Origin: Saprospiraceae bacterium
GTDB lineage: Bacteria; Bacteroidota; Bacteroidia; Chitinophagales; Saprospiraceae
Reading direction: 5' to 3'
Length of the DNA stretch: 64,000 nucleotides
NCBI GenBank assembly: GCA_016717145.1
Contig: JADKGD010000017.1
Location: 1-64,000 of the forward strand
Made by a program: the position numbers and the translations under genes. A model generated the notes under the pieces. The model was not told the origin of the DNA, made no database searches, and saw nothing but the letters and a program-made list of their open reading frames with translations. This document shows positions 55,396 through 64,000 of this stretch, piece after piece (position 1 is the first letter of the stretch; the number at the start of each line of letters is the position of its first letter).

Positions 55396-57360
55396 ATGAA
55401 GCATAAAAATGTACCAACAAAAATAACTTCGGATGTAAGAAAGGTAGAGACATCATTGCCTGATCATTTTAAATGGCATGCATGGATTGTGTTTTTATTT
55501 GGTGCATTCTTGTATGCCAATACGCTGACACATCAATTTACACAGGATGATGCAATCGTCATTTATGATAATATGTATACTACCAAAGGTATAGCAGGGC
55601 TTAAAGGACTGTTTACAAAGGATACTTTTTTTGGTTTTTTTAAAGAAGAAGGAAAAGCAAAACTTGTGTCTGGAGGCAGGTACCGGCCTATGACACCAGC
55701 TATGTTTGCTTTTGAATATCAATTGGTGGGTAAACATCCATGGTTAGGGCATTTAATCAATATTTTGATGTATGGATTTTTATGTTTTATAGTGTATAAA
55801 ATGTTGTTATTGTTATTTTGTTACAAAGATAAAAGTGAATCTAATTTGTATTTGGTTTTGGCAGCTGCTTTGATATATGCATGTCATCCCATTCATACAG
55901 AAGCTGTTGCAAACATTAAAGGACGCGACGAGATTGTCAGCATGTTATGCAGTGTATTCGCTTTATATGGCATTGTAAAATATTTTGACGATGGCAATAT
56001 AAAACTCATTTTTTGGGCTTGTTTGGTTTTTTTTATTGGACTTTTGTCCAAAGAAAATACCATTACGTTTCTTGCTGTAATACCATTAAGCCTCTATTTT
56101 TTTAGAGATTTAACCCTAAAAGATGCGGTATTGCGTAGCTTACCGTTATTGGTACCAACCATTTTCTTTCTTTTAATCCGGTCAGCAGTACTAGGTAATG
56201 ATTTTGGTGGTCCTCCGATGGAACTGATGAATAATCCATATCTGAAATTAGTAAATGGTGTATACGTTCCGTTTGATGTGAATGAAAAAATGGCAACTAT
56301 TATATATACCTTGGGAAAATACGTTCAGCTATTAATTTTACCTCATCCTTTAACCCATGATTATTATCCAAGGTATATAGATATAATGTCGTTTGGTGAT
56401 GTTTCTGTTCTGCTTAGCTTAGGGCTATATCTATTTTTGATTTTTCTTATCATCAGTGGATTCAAATCAAAACAAATAATTGCTTTTGGAGCAGTTTATT
56501 TTATCATAACATTATCTATCGTATCAAATATCGTTTTCCCAATTGGCACAAATATGTCTGAACGATTTATGTTTATGCCCTCATTAGGGTTCGCAATAGT
56601 TGTTGGTTACTTGTTGAAAAAATATATATTGGATAAATTCGGTAACCGGGCTTTCTTTATTTTACTGGGTATTATTATTTCAATGTATTGTTTGAAAACC
56701 ATAACAAGAAATTTTGTTTGGGAAAGTGATTTTAGTTTATTTACCACGGACGTTAAAACATCCGTAAATAGTGCAAAAGTACTTAATGCAGCAGGTGGGG
56801 CGCTTACAACGAAGGCATTTAGTGAAAAGGATGAAGTAAAAAAACAAGAAATGTGTAAACAAGCGCTGATTTATTTAAATCAGGCAGTCAGGATTCACCC
56901 GACCTACAAAAATGCATATTTAATCATGGGTAATGCATATTACTATATCAAAGAATATGATAATGCTGTTGGTGCTTATGAAAATTCATTAAATATTGAT
57001 TCAGATTTTGCCGATGCCAGGACCAACTTAGCAATTGCACTCAGAGATGGAGGCAGACAGGCAGGAGAAGTAGCTCAAAATCTACAAAAGGCGGAAGAGT
57101 TATTGCGAAAATCAATAGATATTTCTCCAAATGATAGTGAGACGCTAAGGTTGTTGGGTGTTGTAAATGGAATAAAAGGCAATCATATGGAAGCCATTAA
57201 ATATTTTGAAAAAGTAATTCAATTGGACCCTAAAAATGCATCAGGGTTTTTAAACCTCAGCAATGCATACAGGAATTCAGGTGACCCTGCAAATGCGGAT
57301 AAATACCTGCAAAAAGCCATTGAACTGGATCCAAATATATTAAAAAATCATGCTAAGTAA
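55396..57360 (+). CDS. TMTC-like GT-C membrane protein with TPR repeats (paralogue 2)
   Basis: 654 residues. Motif FTQDDAIVIYDNMYTTKG in the first loop carries the acidic pair; ACHPIHTEAVANIKGRDEIV is the TMTC/DUF1736 motif. About 10 membrane helices are followed by a C-terminal TPR block (residues 460-654) with LNQAVRIHPTYKNAYLIMGN, YENSLNIDSDFADARTNLA and FEKVIQLDPKNASGFLNLSN. It is probably a lipid-linked sugar transferase acting on exported proteins, by analogy. It follows its paralogue at 28622 in architecture but not in close sequence. Confidence 0.8.
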   Translation: MKHKNVPTKITSDVRKVETSLPDHFKWHAWIVFLFGAFLYANTLTHQFTQDDAIVIYDNMYTTKGIAGLKGLFTKDTFFGFFKEEGKAKLVSGGRYRPMTPAMFAFEYQLVGKHPWLGHLINILMYGFLCFIVYKMLLLLFCYKDKSESNLYLVLAAALIYACHPIHTEAVANIKGRDEIVSMLCSVFALYGIVKYFDDGNIKLIFWACLVFFIGLLSKENTITFLAVIPLSLYFFRDLTLKDAVLRSLPLLVPTIFFLLIRSAVLGNDFGGPPMELMNNPYLKLVNGVYVPFDVNEKMATIIYTLGKYVQLLILPHPLTHDYYPRYIDIMSFGDVSVLLSLGLYLFLIFLIISGFKSKQIIAFGAVYFIITLSIVSNIVFPIGTNMSERFMFMPSLGFAIVVGYLLKKYILDKFGNRAFFILLGIIISMYCLKTITRNFVWESDFSLFTTDVKTSVNSAKVLNAAGGALTTKAFSEKDEVKKQEMCKQALIYLNQAVRIHPTYKNAYLIMGNAYYYIKEYDNAVGAYENSLNIDSDFADARTNLAIALRDGGRQAGEVAQNLQKAEELLRKSIDISPNDSETLRLLGVVNGIKGNHMEAIKYFEKVIQLDPKNASGFLNLSNAYRNSGDPANADKYLQKAIELDPNILKNHAK

Positions 57361-57463
57361 TAGTTTTATTCATTTTTTAAAAGATTTTTACGTTTTTTTA
57401 ACGTTATGAAAATATCTTTATGCGATCTCGAATCGTTGAAGATAAAGAAAAGCAGGTTTCAAA

Positions 57464-60409
57464 ATGAGCGGAATGTTTAAGAAGGTGATTTATATTTTTA
57501 TAATGCTGACCAGTTGGAATTCAGTTTTATTAAATGGGCAGGGTTATCTTGAAAGGGAAGATCAATGGGTATCTTCAGTAATGTCCAATATGTCAATCGA
57601 CCATAAAATAGGTCAGATTTTTATGATCCGGACGTACTCAAGAGGTAATGTCGGAGAAGAAAATGCCATTTCGGATCTTATATTAAAATACAATATCGGA
57701 GGTATTTGCTTTTTTCAAGGATCTCCATTGGAACAGGTTTCATTAATTAATAAATATCAGCAAAAGTCAAGGATTCCATTGTTTATGGGAATTGATGGCG
57801 AGTGGGGCTTGGGTATGAGATTCCCAAAAGAAACCATTTCTTTTCCCCATCAGCTTATGCTTGGGGCAGTTCAGAACAATGCATTGATATATGATATGGG
57901 TCGTGAGATCGCCAAGCAGTGTAAAAAGGCCGGTATCAATATTAATTTTGCCCCGTCATTGGATATAAACAACAATCCTGACAATCCTGTAATTTATGAC
58001 CGATCATTTGGGGAATCACCGTTGAATGTAACTGAAAAGGGGTATATGTTTATGAAAGCTATGGAGGATGAGGGCATCATGGCGTGTATCAAACACTTTC
58101 CGGGACACGGAGATACTAATGTAGATTCTCATGATGATTTGCCTCAACTTTCTCATAGTCGTGAACGCCTTGAACAAACAGAATTTTATCCATTCAGGCG
58201 ACTGGCCAGTCAAGGCGTAAGTGGACTAATGGTTGGACATCTTAGGGTGCCAACACTTGATGACAGAATCAATCGACCGACAACCCTCTCAGAAAAGGTT
58301 GTAAAAAATATCATCAGGGACGATATGGGCTACAATGGTCTGATTTTTACCGATGCCATGGATATGAAAAGTATTACTAAATATTATCCAAACGGCATAG
58401 CTGAAGCGGAGGCTTTTTTGGCCGGAAATGATGTCATATTGCTTCCTGAAAATCTTTCAAAGGCAATTGATGCTATCAAAGATTATATGAATGCCGGCAA
58501 GATTTCTGAGCAGCGATTGAATGAAAGTGTTGAACGAATTTTAAGGGCAAAATACAAACTTGGTTTAAATACCATTCCCAATCACAACGCAGAAGGAATG
58601 ATTAAATATCTCAATAGAAATCATGCTTTAGCTATCAAACAAAAACTTATTGAAGCATCCATAACCTTGGTTTCGGACAATAGTGACATTATTCCTTTTC
58701 GCAATACGGAAGGATTGAACTTTGGAACATTAAGTATAAATGTAAATCATAAAACCCCATTTCAAGATCGTGTAGACGATTATGTTAATGCCAGACATTA
58801 TCAGTTGATGCCGCAACAAATGAAAATTAAATACAATGATCTTTTACAAAGCTTGACACAGTTTGACAGGATTCTTATTTCCATCCATACTTCAGGAAAA
58901 TTGAATGATTTTACTAGGGACCTGCCTGATGATGTAATTAAGTTTTTGAATGAAATAAATCATAAAGACAATGTGGTCATTGTGCTGTTTGGAAGTCCTT
59001 ATTTGCTTAAAAAGATTCCAGACATGGATAATGTTTTGTTATGTTATGACAATGATTTGATGACCCAGGATATTAGTGCTCAGGCTTTATTTGGGGTTAG
59101 CACTTTAAATGGCAAATTACCAGTAACGATTAATGGAAAGTGGCCAAATGGCCATGGACTGGTCAGGGAATCGTTGGGTAGATTGGGGTATTCATTGCCG
59201 GAGAGAGTAAACTTAAGCAGTGATTCATTGATGTTGATTGATTCAGTCATGAACCAAATGATACAATTAAACGCAGCACCTGGAGGTCAGGTATTAATCG
59301 CAAAAGATGGTAAAATTGTCTTTGAGAAAGCCTACGGGAAATTGAGCCCGGATGGATATTATGTTTCTAAGAATACCATTTATGATATAGCTTCTATTAC
59401 AAAAATTCTGGCAACTACCATTTCGACAATGAAACTGGTTGATGATCGTAAAATAAACATTACAGATCCGATAAACAAATATATAGCAGGCATTGATACC
59501 ACAGATAAAGCGTTATTAAAAATAGAAGATATCATGGCACATCATAGTCGTCTTATGGCATATATTCCTTTTTTCGAAAAGACAACCTTACCAAAAAAAA
59601 GTTTTGGATACAACCCTCAATATTATAGTGGAATGTTGCAGGAAAATTATACTATACCTGTAGCCAGAGGCATGTTTATGAGAACTGACTATCGGGATAC
59701 AATCTGGCACGCCATTTGGACAAGCAAGCTGCGGGATAATGATGGTTATAAGTATAGCGACCTTGGTCTTGATATTATCCAAAAAGTCATAGAAAATCAA
59801 GCAGGAAAAAAATTGGATGAATATGCAATGACCAATTTTTATAAACCTTTAGGACTGAAGTATACTACGTTTCGCCCGCTTGAAAAACATCCGGCATTTA
59901 ATATCGCTCCTTCAGAAGTAGATAATTATTTCAGACTTCAAACATTACAAGGCAATGTTCACGATATGGCAGCTGCAATGATGGGTGGCGTCAGCGGCCA
60001 TGCGGGTTTGTTTTCCAATGCTCATGATATGGCAGTAATAATGCAGATGCTATTAAACAAAGGCTCCTATGGCGGGACACGTTATATCAAAGCCGAGACG
60101 GTCAAATTGTTTACGACCAGATTTCGAAAATCTACCAGGAGGGGTATTGGATTTGATATGAAAGAGTTAGATTTATCCAAAATAAAAAACATGTCATCTC
60201 TTGCACCATCGTCCACTTTCGGCCACACAGGCTTCACCGGCACTGCTGTATTTGCTGATCCGGAAAACAATATAATCTTTGTGTTTTGTGCAAATAGAAC
60301 TTATTCGAGTGCCAACAGTTCATTGTTTAATAACAGGGAATATCGTCCTAGAATCCAATCCATCATTTATAAAGCAATGAAGGGCTATCTGGCCAATGCC
60401 TATTTGTAA
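57464..60409 (+). CDS. Fused beta-N-acetylglucosaminidase (GH3, NagZ-like) and beta-lactamase-family protein
   Basis: 981 residues with an N-terminal signal (VIYIFIMLTSWNSVLLNGQ). GH3 domain (about 30-380): GGICFFQGSP, KHFPGHGDTNVDSHDDLP (catalytic His) and nucleophile Asp in LIFTDAMDMKSI. A GH3 C-terminal domain follows (about 395-570). The serine-hydrolase domain (about 585-981) shows ASITKIL (SxxK), KYSDLGLDII (YSD) and FGHTGFTG (HTG). NagZ removes GlcNAc from muropeptides, and the second domain could cleave peptides, so the two act on peptidoglycan. Periplasmic. Confidence 0.9.
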   Translation: MSGMFKKVIYIFIMLTSWNSVLLNGQGYLEREDQWVSSVMSNMSIDHKIGQIFMIRTYSRGNVGEENAISDLILKYNIGGICFFQGSPLEQVSLINKYQQKSRIPLFMGIDGEWGLGMRFPKETISFPHQLMLGAVQNNALIYDMGREIAKQCKKAGININFAPSLDINNNPDNPVIYDRSFGESPLNVTEKGYMFMKAMEDEGIMACIKHFPGHGDTNVDSHDDLPQLSHSRERLEQTEFYPFRRLASQGVSGLMVGHLRVPTLDDRINRPTTLSEKVVKNIIRDDMGYNGLIFTDAMDMKSITKYYPNGIAEAEAFLAGNDVILLPENLSKAIDAIKDYMNAGKISEQRLNESVERILRAKYKLGLNTIPNHNAEGMIKYLNRNHALAIKQKLIEASITLVSDNSDIIPFRNTEGLNFGTLSINVNHKTPFQDRVDDYVNARHYQLMPQQMKIKYNDLLQSLTQFDRILISIHTSGKLNDFTRDLPDDVIKFLNEINHKDNVVIVLFGSPYLLKKIPDMDNVLLCYDNDLMTQDISAQALFGVSTLNGKLPVTINGKWPNGHGLVRESLGRLGYSLPERVNLSSDSLMLIDSVMNQMIQLNAAPGGQVLIAKDGKIVFEKAYGKLSPDGYYVSKNTIYDIASITKILATTISTMKLVDDRKINITDPINKYIAGIDTTDKALLKIEDIMAHHSRLMAYIPFFEKTTLPKKSFGYNPQYYSGMLQENYTIPVARGMFMRTDYRDTIWHAIWTSKLRDNDGYKYSDLGLDIIQKVIENQAGKKLDEYAMTNFYKPLGLKYTTFRPLEKHPAFNIAPSEVDNYFRLQTLQGNVHDMAAAMMGGVSGHAGLFSNAHDMAVIMQMLLNKGSYGGTRYIKAETVKLFTTRFRKSTRRGIGFDMKELDLSKIKNMSSLAPSSTFGHTGFTGTAVFADPENNIIFVFCANRTYSSANSSLFNNREYRPRIQSIIYKAMKGYLANAYL

Positions 60410-60490
60410 TTCGTATAATATTTTCATAGACTTTGATTTTGTAAATATCAGAAAAAAGTGGCTTTTAGGCGAAGTGTATGGTTATTCCAG

Positions 60491-60498
60491 TATTTTTG
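60491..60498 (+). promoter_or_regulatory. -7 box directly before the LolC/E-like permease gene
   Basis: TATTTTTG ends 4 bases before the ATG at 60503, again predicting a nearly leaderless transcript and supporting this start over the upstream in-frame one at 60458. Confidence 0.45.
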
Positions 60499-60502
60499 TA
60501 CT

Positions 60503-61717
60503 ATGAAGTTAATATTTACCATAGCAATAAGATATTTGTTTGGAAAAAAAACAACAAATGCCATCAATATCATTACATGGATTTCTATTGTGGGCATGTC
60601 CATAGGCACAGCAGCTTTGGTGTTAATACTCTCTGTATTTAATGGATTTGAAAGTTTGCTTTCAGGCATGCTGAATACCTTCAATCCGGATATTAAAGTG
60701 TGTCTTGCTGAAGGAAAATACATAAGTATGGACAGTATAGACAGACCTGATTTAATGCAAATAAAGGGAATTGAATTGATATCATTTACGCTTGAAGAAA
60801 CGTCATTTTTTGAATATAAAGGTTCTCAGGAAGTCGGAATCATTAAAGGTGTAGAAACAAATTTTTTGAAAACTACCGGTCTCGACTCATCCATTGTAAC
60901 CGGTGAAGCAAAATTAGGGAGCGATGTGCCTTATGCATTATTAGGTTCAGGCATGAACACAAAGCTGTCTATTAACCCATCAGATGGATTTACTGCCATA
61001 AAAGTATATATGCCTTCCAAAATTTCAAAAGGCCCATTGGATAAGGACTTTAATACTTTACAGTTTTATCCATCAGGAAGTTTCTCAGTAGGTAGTGATG
61101 TAGATATGCAGTATGTCATTGTAGATTTTGAGGCTGCAAATGAGTTGCTCGAACTTGACAATCATTTCAGTAGTATCGAGATAAAACTGACATCAGGTGC
61201 TAGTGAAAGTAATGTTATTGATGCTTTGAAAACTGAACTGGGCAAAAAGTTTATAATCAAAAACCGATATCAACAAGATGAAGGTTTTCTAAAAATTATG
61301 AATATCGAAAAATGGATTAGTTATCTGATCGCCTGTCTTACATTATTGATCATCGCTTTCAATCTTGTTGGGTCATTGTGGATGATCGTTCTCGAAAAGA
61401 AAAAAGACATCGCTATACTCAAGTCTATGGGATTGACAAAGACAGCTATTAAAGCAATCTTTCTTTCTTTGGGCTTATTGGTTTCGTTTATAGGATTAGG
61501 CGCTGGTTTTATACTTTCTCTAATTATGTATTGGTTGCAAAAGACATATGGCTTGATATCTATTCCTGATGGATTCTTAATAGATGCATATCCGATCGAA
61601 TTACGTTGGATAGATTTTATTATTGTCACATGCACGGTAATGACCATAGGTTATGTAGCTTCTTTATTACCATCTATCAGGGGAGGTCAGGTTAGTGCTT
61701 TTGTCAGACAGGAGTAA
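60503..61717 (+). CDS. ABC transporter permease (LolC/LolE-like)
   Basis: 404 residues from the ATG at 60503. The N-terminus AIRYLFGKKTTNAINIITWI and SIVGMSIGTAALVLILSVFN is the LolC/E signature. A periplasmic domain (about 45-270) and three terminal helices with LLIIAFNLVGSLWMIVLEKK, KDIAILKSMGLTKTAIKAIF complete it. It would extract lipoproteins from the inner membrane with a LolD ATPase encoded elsewhere (the gene at 49085 is one candidate). Confidence 0.88.
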   Translation: MKLIFTIAIRYLFGKKTTNAINIITWISIVGMSIGTAALVLILSVFNGFESLLSGMLNTFNPDIKVCLAEGKYISMDSIDRPDLMQIKGIELISFTLEETSFFEYKGSQEVGIIKGVETNFLKTTGLDSSIVTGEAKLGSDVPYALLGSGMNTKLSINPSDGFTAIKVYMPSKISKGPLDKDFNTLQFYPSGSFSVGSDVDMQYVIVDFEAANELLELDNHFSSIEIKLTSGASESNVIDALKTELGKKFIIKNRYQQDEGFLKIMNIEKWISYLIACLTLLIIAFNLVGSLWMIVLEKKKDIAILKSMGLTKTAIKAIFLSLGLLVSFIGLGAGFILSLIMYWLQKTYGLISIPDGFLIDAYPIELRWIDFIIVTCTVMTIGYVASLLPSIRGGQVSAFVRQE

Positions 61718-61801
61718 AAAAATCAATAAGATTTTATACCTTATTTAGGGTATTTGATCGTTTTATTGCTTTAGTTTATCAGATTTTTTAAATCATTTTT
61801 T

Positions 61802-61809
61802 TATATTTG
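61802..61809 (+). promoter_or_regulatory. -7 box of lemA promoter
   Basis: TATATTTG matches TAnnTTTG and lies 57 bases before the lemA ATG. No TTTG -33 box at standard distance. Confidence 0.45.
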
Positions 61810-61865
61810 GAACTAAGGTTGTCTATTTCATGTTTTTAATCGCGAACAAATAAAATATATTCAAT

Positions 61866-62420
61866 ATGTTAATAACTTTAATTGTAATTGTTGTTTTTGG
61901 TTTGATTGTAATGTCTTTATACAACAAACTGGTATCTCTTAAAAACAAGGTCCTTGAGGCTTGGAGTGGCATTGATGTCCAATTGAAAAAAAGATATGAC
62001 CTCATCCCCAATCTGGTAAACACTGTAAAAGGGTATGCATCTCACGAAAGTGGCACTTTAGAGAAGGTCATTCAAGCACGTAATCAGGCTATGGCAGCTA
62101 GTAGCAGTGGATCAATTGGAGATCAGGTACAAGCAGAGAATGCGCTCTCTGGTACACTAAAGTCATTGTTTGCTTTGTCAGAAAATTATCCTGACTTGAA
62201 GGCTAATACTAGTTTTCTTGCCTTACAGGGTAGTCTGGGGGATATTGAAGAAACGTTGCAGAATGCAAGAAGATATTACAATGCGCTTGTAAGGGATAAT
62301 AATACTGCAGTAGAGAGTTTTCCATCAAATCTGATAGCCAATAACTTTGGATTTGGGAAATATGATTTTTTCGAAATCGAAAATGATGCAGAAAGACAAA
62401 ACCCTGTAGTTCAGTTTTAA
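61866..62420 (+). CDS. lemA: LemA family protein
   Basis: 184 residues. One N-terminal helix (LITLIVIVVFGLIVMSLY) and a coiled-coil body with the family block AWSGIDVQLKKRYDLIPNLV, then ARNQAMAASSSG, and the end YNALVRDNNTAVESFPSNLI followed by FEIENDAERQNPVVQF. The function is unknown, but LemA is often next to DUF2207 proteins, as here. Confidence 0.95.
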   Translation: MLITLIVIVVFGLIVMSLYNKLVSLKNKVLEAWSGIDVQLKKRYDLIPNLVNTVKGYASHESGTLEKVIQARNQAMAASSSGSIGDQVQAENALSGTLKSLFALSENYPDLKANTSFLALQGSLGDIEETLQNARRYYNALVRDNNTAVESFPSNLIANNFGFGKYDFFEIENDAERQNPVVQF

Positions 62421-62541
62421 TTTTTATTGTCATTTTGAATGACACAATAATACTTTCGGGACATTTGGATGTAAAAATTATATGTCCCAAAACTATATTA
62501 TTTTCAAGGTATTTTAATCAATTTAAATACATACAAATAAA

Positions 62542-64000
62542 ATGGGCATGGGCTTTTGCAGACATTTTTTAATTCTGGTCTTTGCTTTATTGACTACGTA
62601 TACTAAGGCTGAGTATTTTGTCATAAATGACTACAAAGTTGACATAAAAGTATACGGAAGTCAAGCCATGTTTGAAGTTACTGAAGTCATAAACGTCACG
62701 TTCAGTGAACCACGTCATGGCATTTATAGAAATATTCCTTACAAATACAGAATAAATGGTGAAGATGTAAATATCGATATTTATGATGTGGATGTGGAAG
62801 GATTTGCCTACAAAGAAAGTAAAAAGGGTAGCCAGTATGTGATCAGGATAGGAGATAAAGATGAATATGTTGAAGGAGCTCAAACCTATAAGATAACGTA
62901 CAAAGTAAAAGGTGCCTGGATTTTTCTTAAGGATCATTCAGAATTTTATTGGAATATTCTCGGAAATACATGGGAAACAGAAATTCAATCGATTAAATAT
63001 TCTGTTACTCTGGACGAATCTCTTCCTATGACCGAGTCAGATTATAGTATATATACCGGGGCGGAAGGAGAAAAAGGAAAAGATGCATCGATCAGTTATT
63101 ATCTGAATAAGTTCGAAGGTATGTCCAATCGTGTTTTTCAACCAGGCGAGGGCATTACTTTTGCAATTAACCTACCTTTAAGTTATGTCAGGAGACCTAC
63201 AGAATGGGAAATATTCTGGAAAAAATATGGTCTTGGCAGTATTGGTGCATTATTCTTCAGCATCATGACAGGTTTTTTTACGCCACATGGAGAAGATATG
63301 GAAAAGATTATCCTATTGTAAAAATGGTACAGTATACCATTCCTAAAAATATAAACCCTGCTGAAGGAGGGGTTATTATTGATGAGAAAGCTGACAATGT
63401 GGATATCCTTGCATTACTACCATATTGGGCCCACAAAGGAATAATCAATATCAGGCGTATTCCCAAATCCACTGGCAAGGATGATCATGAACTTATTAAG
63501 ATTGCGAACCTCCCAACGGATTCAGGGCCCTATGAAAAAATAATGTTTAGCGCTTTGTTTGATTCATGTGACACTGTTTTGGTAAGCAGTCTTGAAAATA
63601 CTTTTTATGAACATCTTCAAGCTGCAAAAACATCCTTAAAGACACATCTGAATACAATGGGTATATATTATCCCGTTTCCATTAAACTTCAGTTTTATAC
63701 AGGATTGGCATCATTTGTTTTGGCTGTAGCAGCGTTAGGTCTGGGTATTTTGTTTAACTCTATTTTACTTGGTGGAGCTTTGGGACTGAGTAGTGTGATT
63801 GGCTTTTTGTTTTCCAATTATATGCTGAAGAAAAACGAAAAAGGTGTTCATTTGTATCAGCAAATATTAGGTTTCAAAATGTTTGTAAAAGCGGCAGAGA
63901 AAGACAAGCTGGAAATGATGCTGAAAGAAGATCCTGATTATTTTGAAAAGACACTTCCATATGCTATGATATTTGGATATGCCAAGCAATGGAGTAAAAA
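62542..64000 (+). CDS. DUF2207-domain membrane protein (frameshift; 3' end beyond window)
   Basis: The first frame (62542-63321) has signal peptide FLILVFALLTTYTKA, then beta-rich DUF2207 (NDYKVDIKVYGSQAMFEVTE, EPRHGIYRNIPYKYRI, HSEFYWNILGNTWETEI). At the T-run of seven (63273-63279) one base is missing. The next frame continues FYATWRRYGKDYPIVKMVQY and DILALLPYWAHKGIINIRRI, with membrane helices near 63700-63830, to the end of the window without a stop. It follows lemA by 121 bases. The LemA/DUF2207 pair is thought to act in the envelope; the function is unknown. Confidence 0.85.

Overview
The window is a piece of a low-GC Bacteroidota chromosome. A Saprospiria/Chitinophagia-like lineage is my best guess, but no 16S or marker gene here fixes it. 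The evidence is: many secreted proteins ending in a type IX secretion (Por/T9SS) C-terminal sorting domain; Bacteroidota promoters of the TTTG-N19/20-TAnnTTTG type; SprB-type repeats, TMTC-like GT-C proteins and a BlaI/BlaR pair of the Bacteroidota kind. I see no rRNA, tRNA, CRISPR array, prophage or insertion sequence.

Layout. 1-9.8 kb (minus strand): five tandem paralogues of large surface proteins (signal peptide, EF-hand-like Asp loops, Cys-containing leucine-rich repeats, DUF11/DUF7619-like beta domains, T9SS sorting domain). Their C-terminal halves are nearly identical in DNA. 10.3-13.7 kb: a BlaI repressor / BlaR1-like M56 protease / PDZ protein operon with two TACGAA-N4-TTCGTA operators in its promoter and a clear terminator. 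13.7-17.0 kb (minus): two secreted proteins of unknown function, a peroxiredoxin-like protein and malate dehydrogenase. 17.2-21.6 kb: a secreted M43 metalloprotease, sucC, xseA-xseB. 21.7-23.4 kb (minus): fhs. 23.5-28.5 kb: two paralogous vanadium-haloperoxidase/PAP2-type proteins flanking a response regulator and histidine kinase. 28.6-34.0 kb: a TMTC-like TPR membrane protein, an MbnP/MbnH pair, and a YHYH-domain T9SS protein. 34.0-41.9 kb (minus): serine hydrolase, two T9SS proteins (one an M43 protease with beta-helix repeats) and a transglutaminase-like protein. 42.2-46.4 kb: a sulfatase-SprB-T9SS fusion, a sterol desaturase-family protein and rlmF. 46.4-55.1 kb (minus): ppc, a three-gene adaptor/permease/ATPase ABC system, a FemAB/GNAT-like protein and an acyl-CoA synthetase. 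55.4-64 kb: a second TMTC-like protein, a NagZ/beta-lactamase fusion, a LolC/E-type permease, lemA and a DUF2207 protein that runs off the end.

How the genes fit together. Core metabolism (mdh, sucC, ppc, fhs) is scattered between cell-surface and envelope functions: T9SS cargo, lipoproteins, envelope ABC systems, peptidoglycan recycling and metal/oxidant chemistry. The window suggests a bacterium that invests heavily in exported adhesins and hydrolases.

Data quality. About twenty single-base indels break otherwise well-conserved reading frames. Most are a missing base in an A/T run, and they concentrate in the repetitive or large secreted genes, while core genes are intact. I read most of these as long-read consensus errors. 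The affected genes are annotated as single genes across the breaks.
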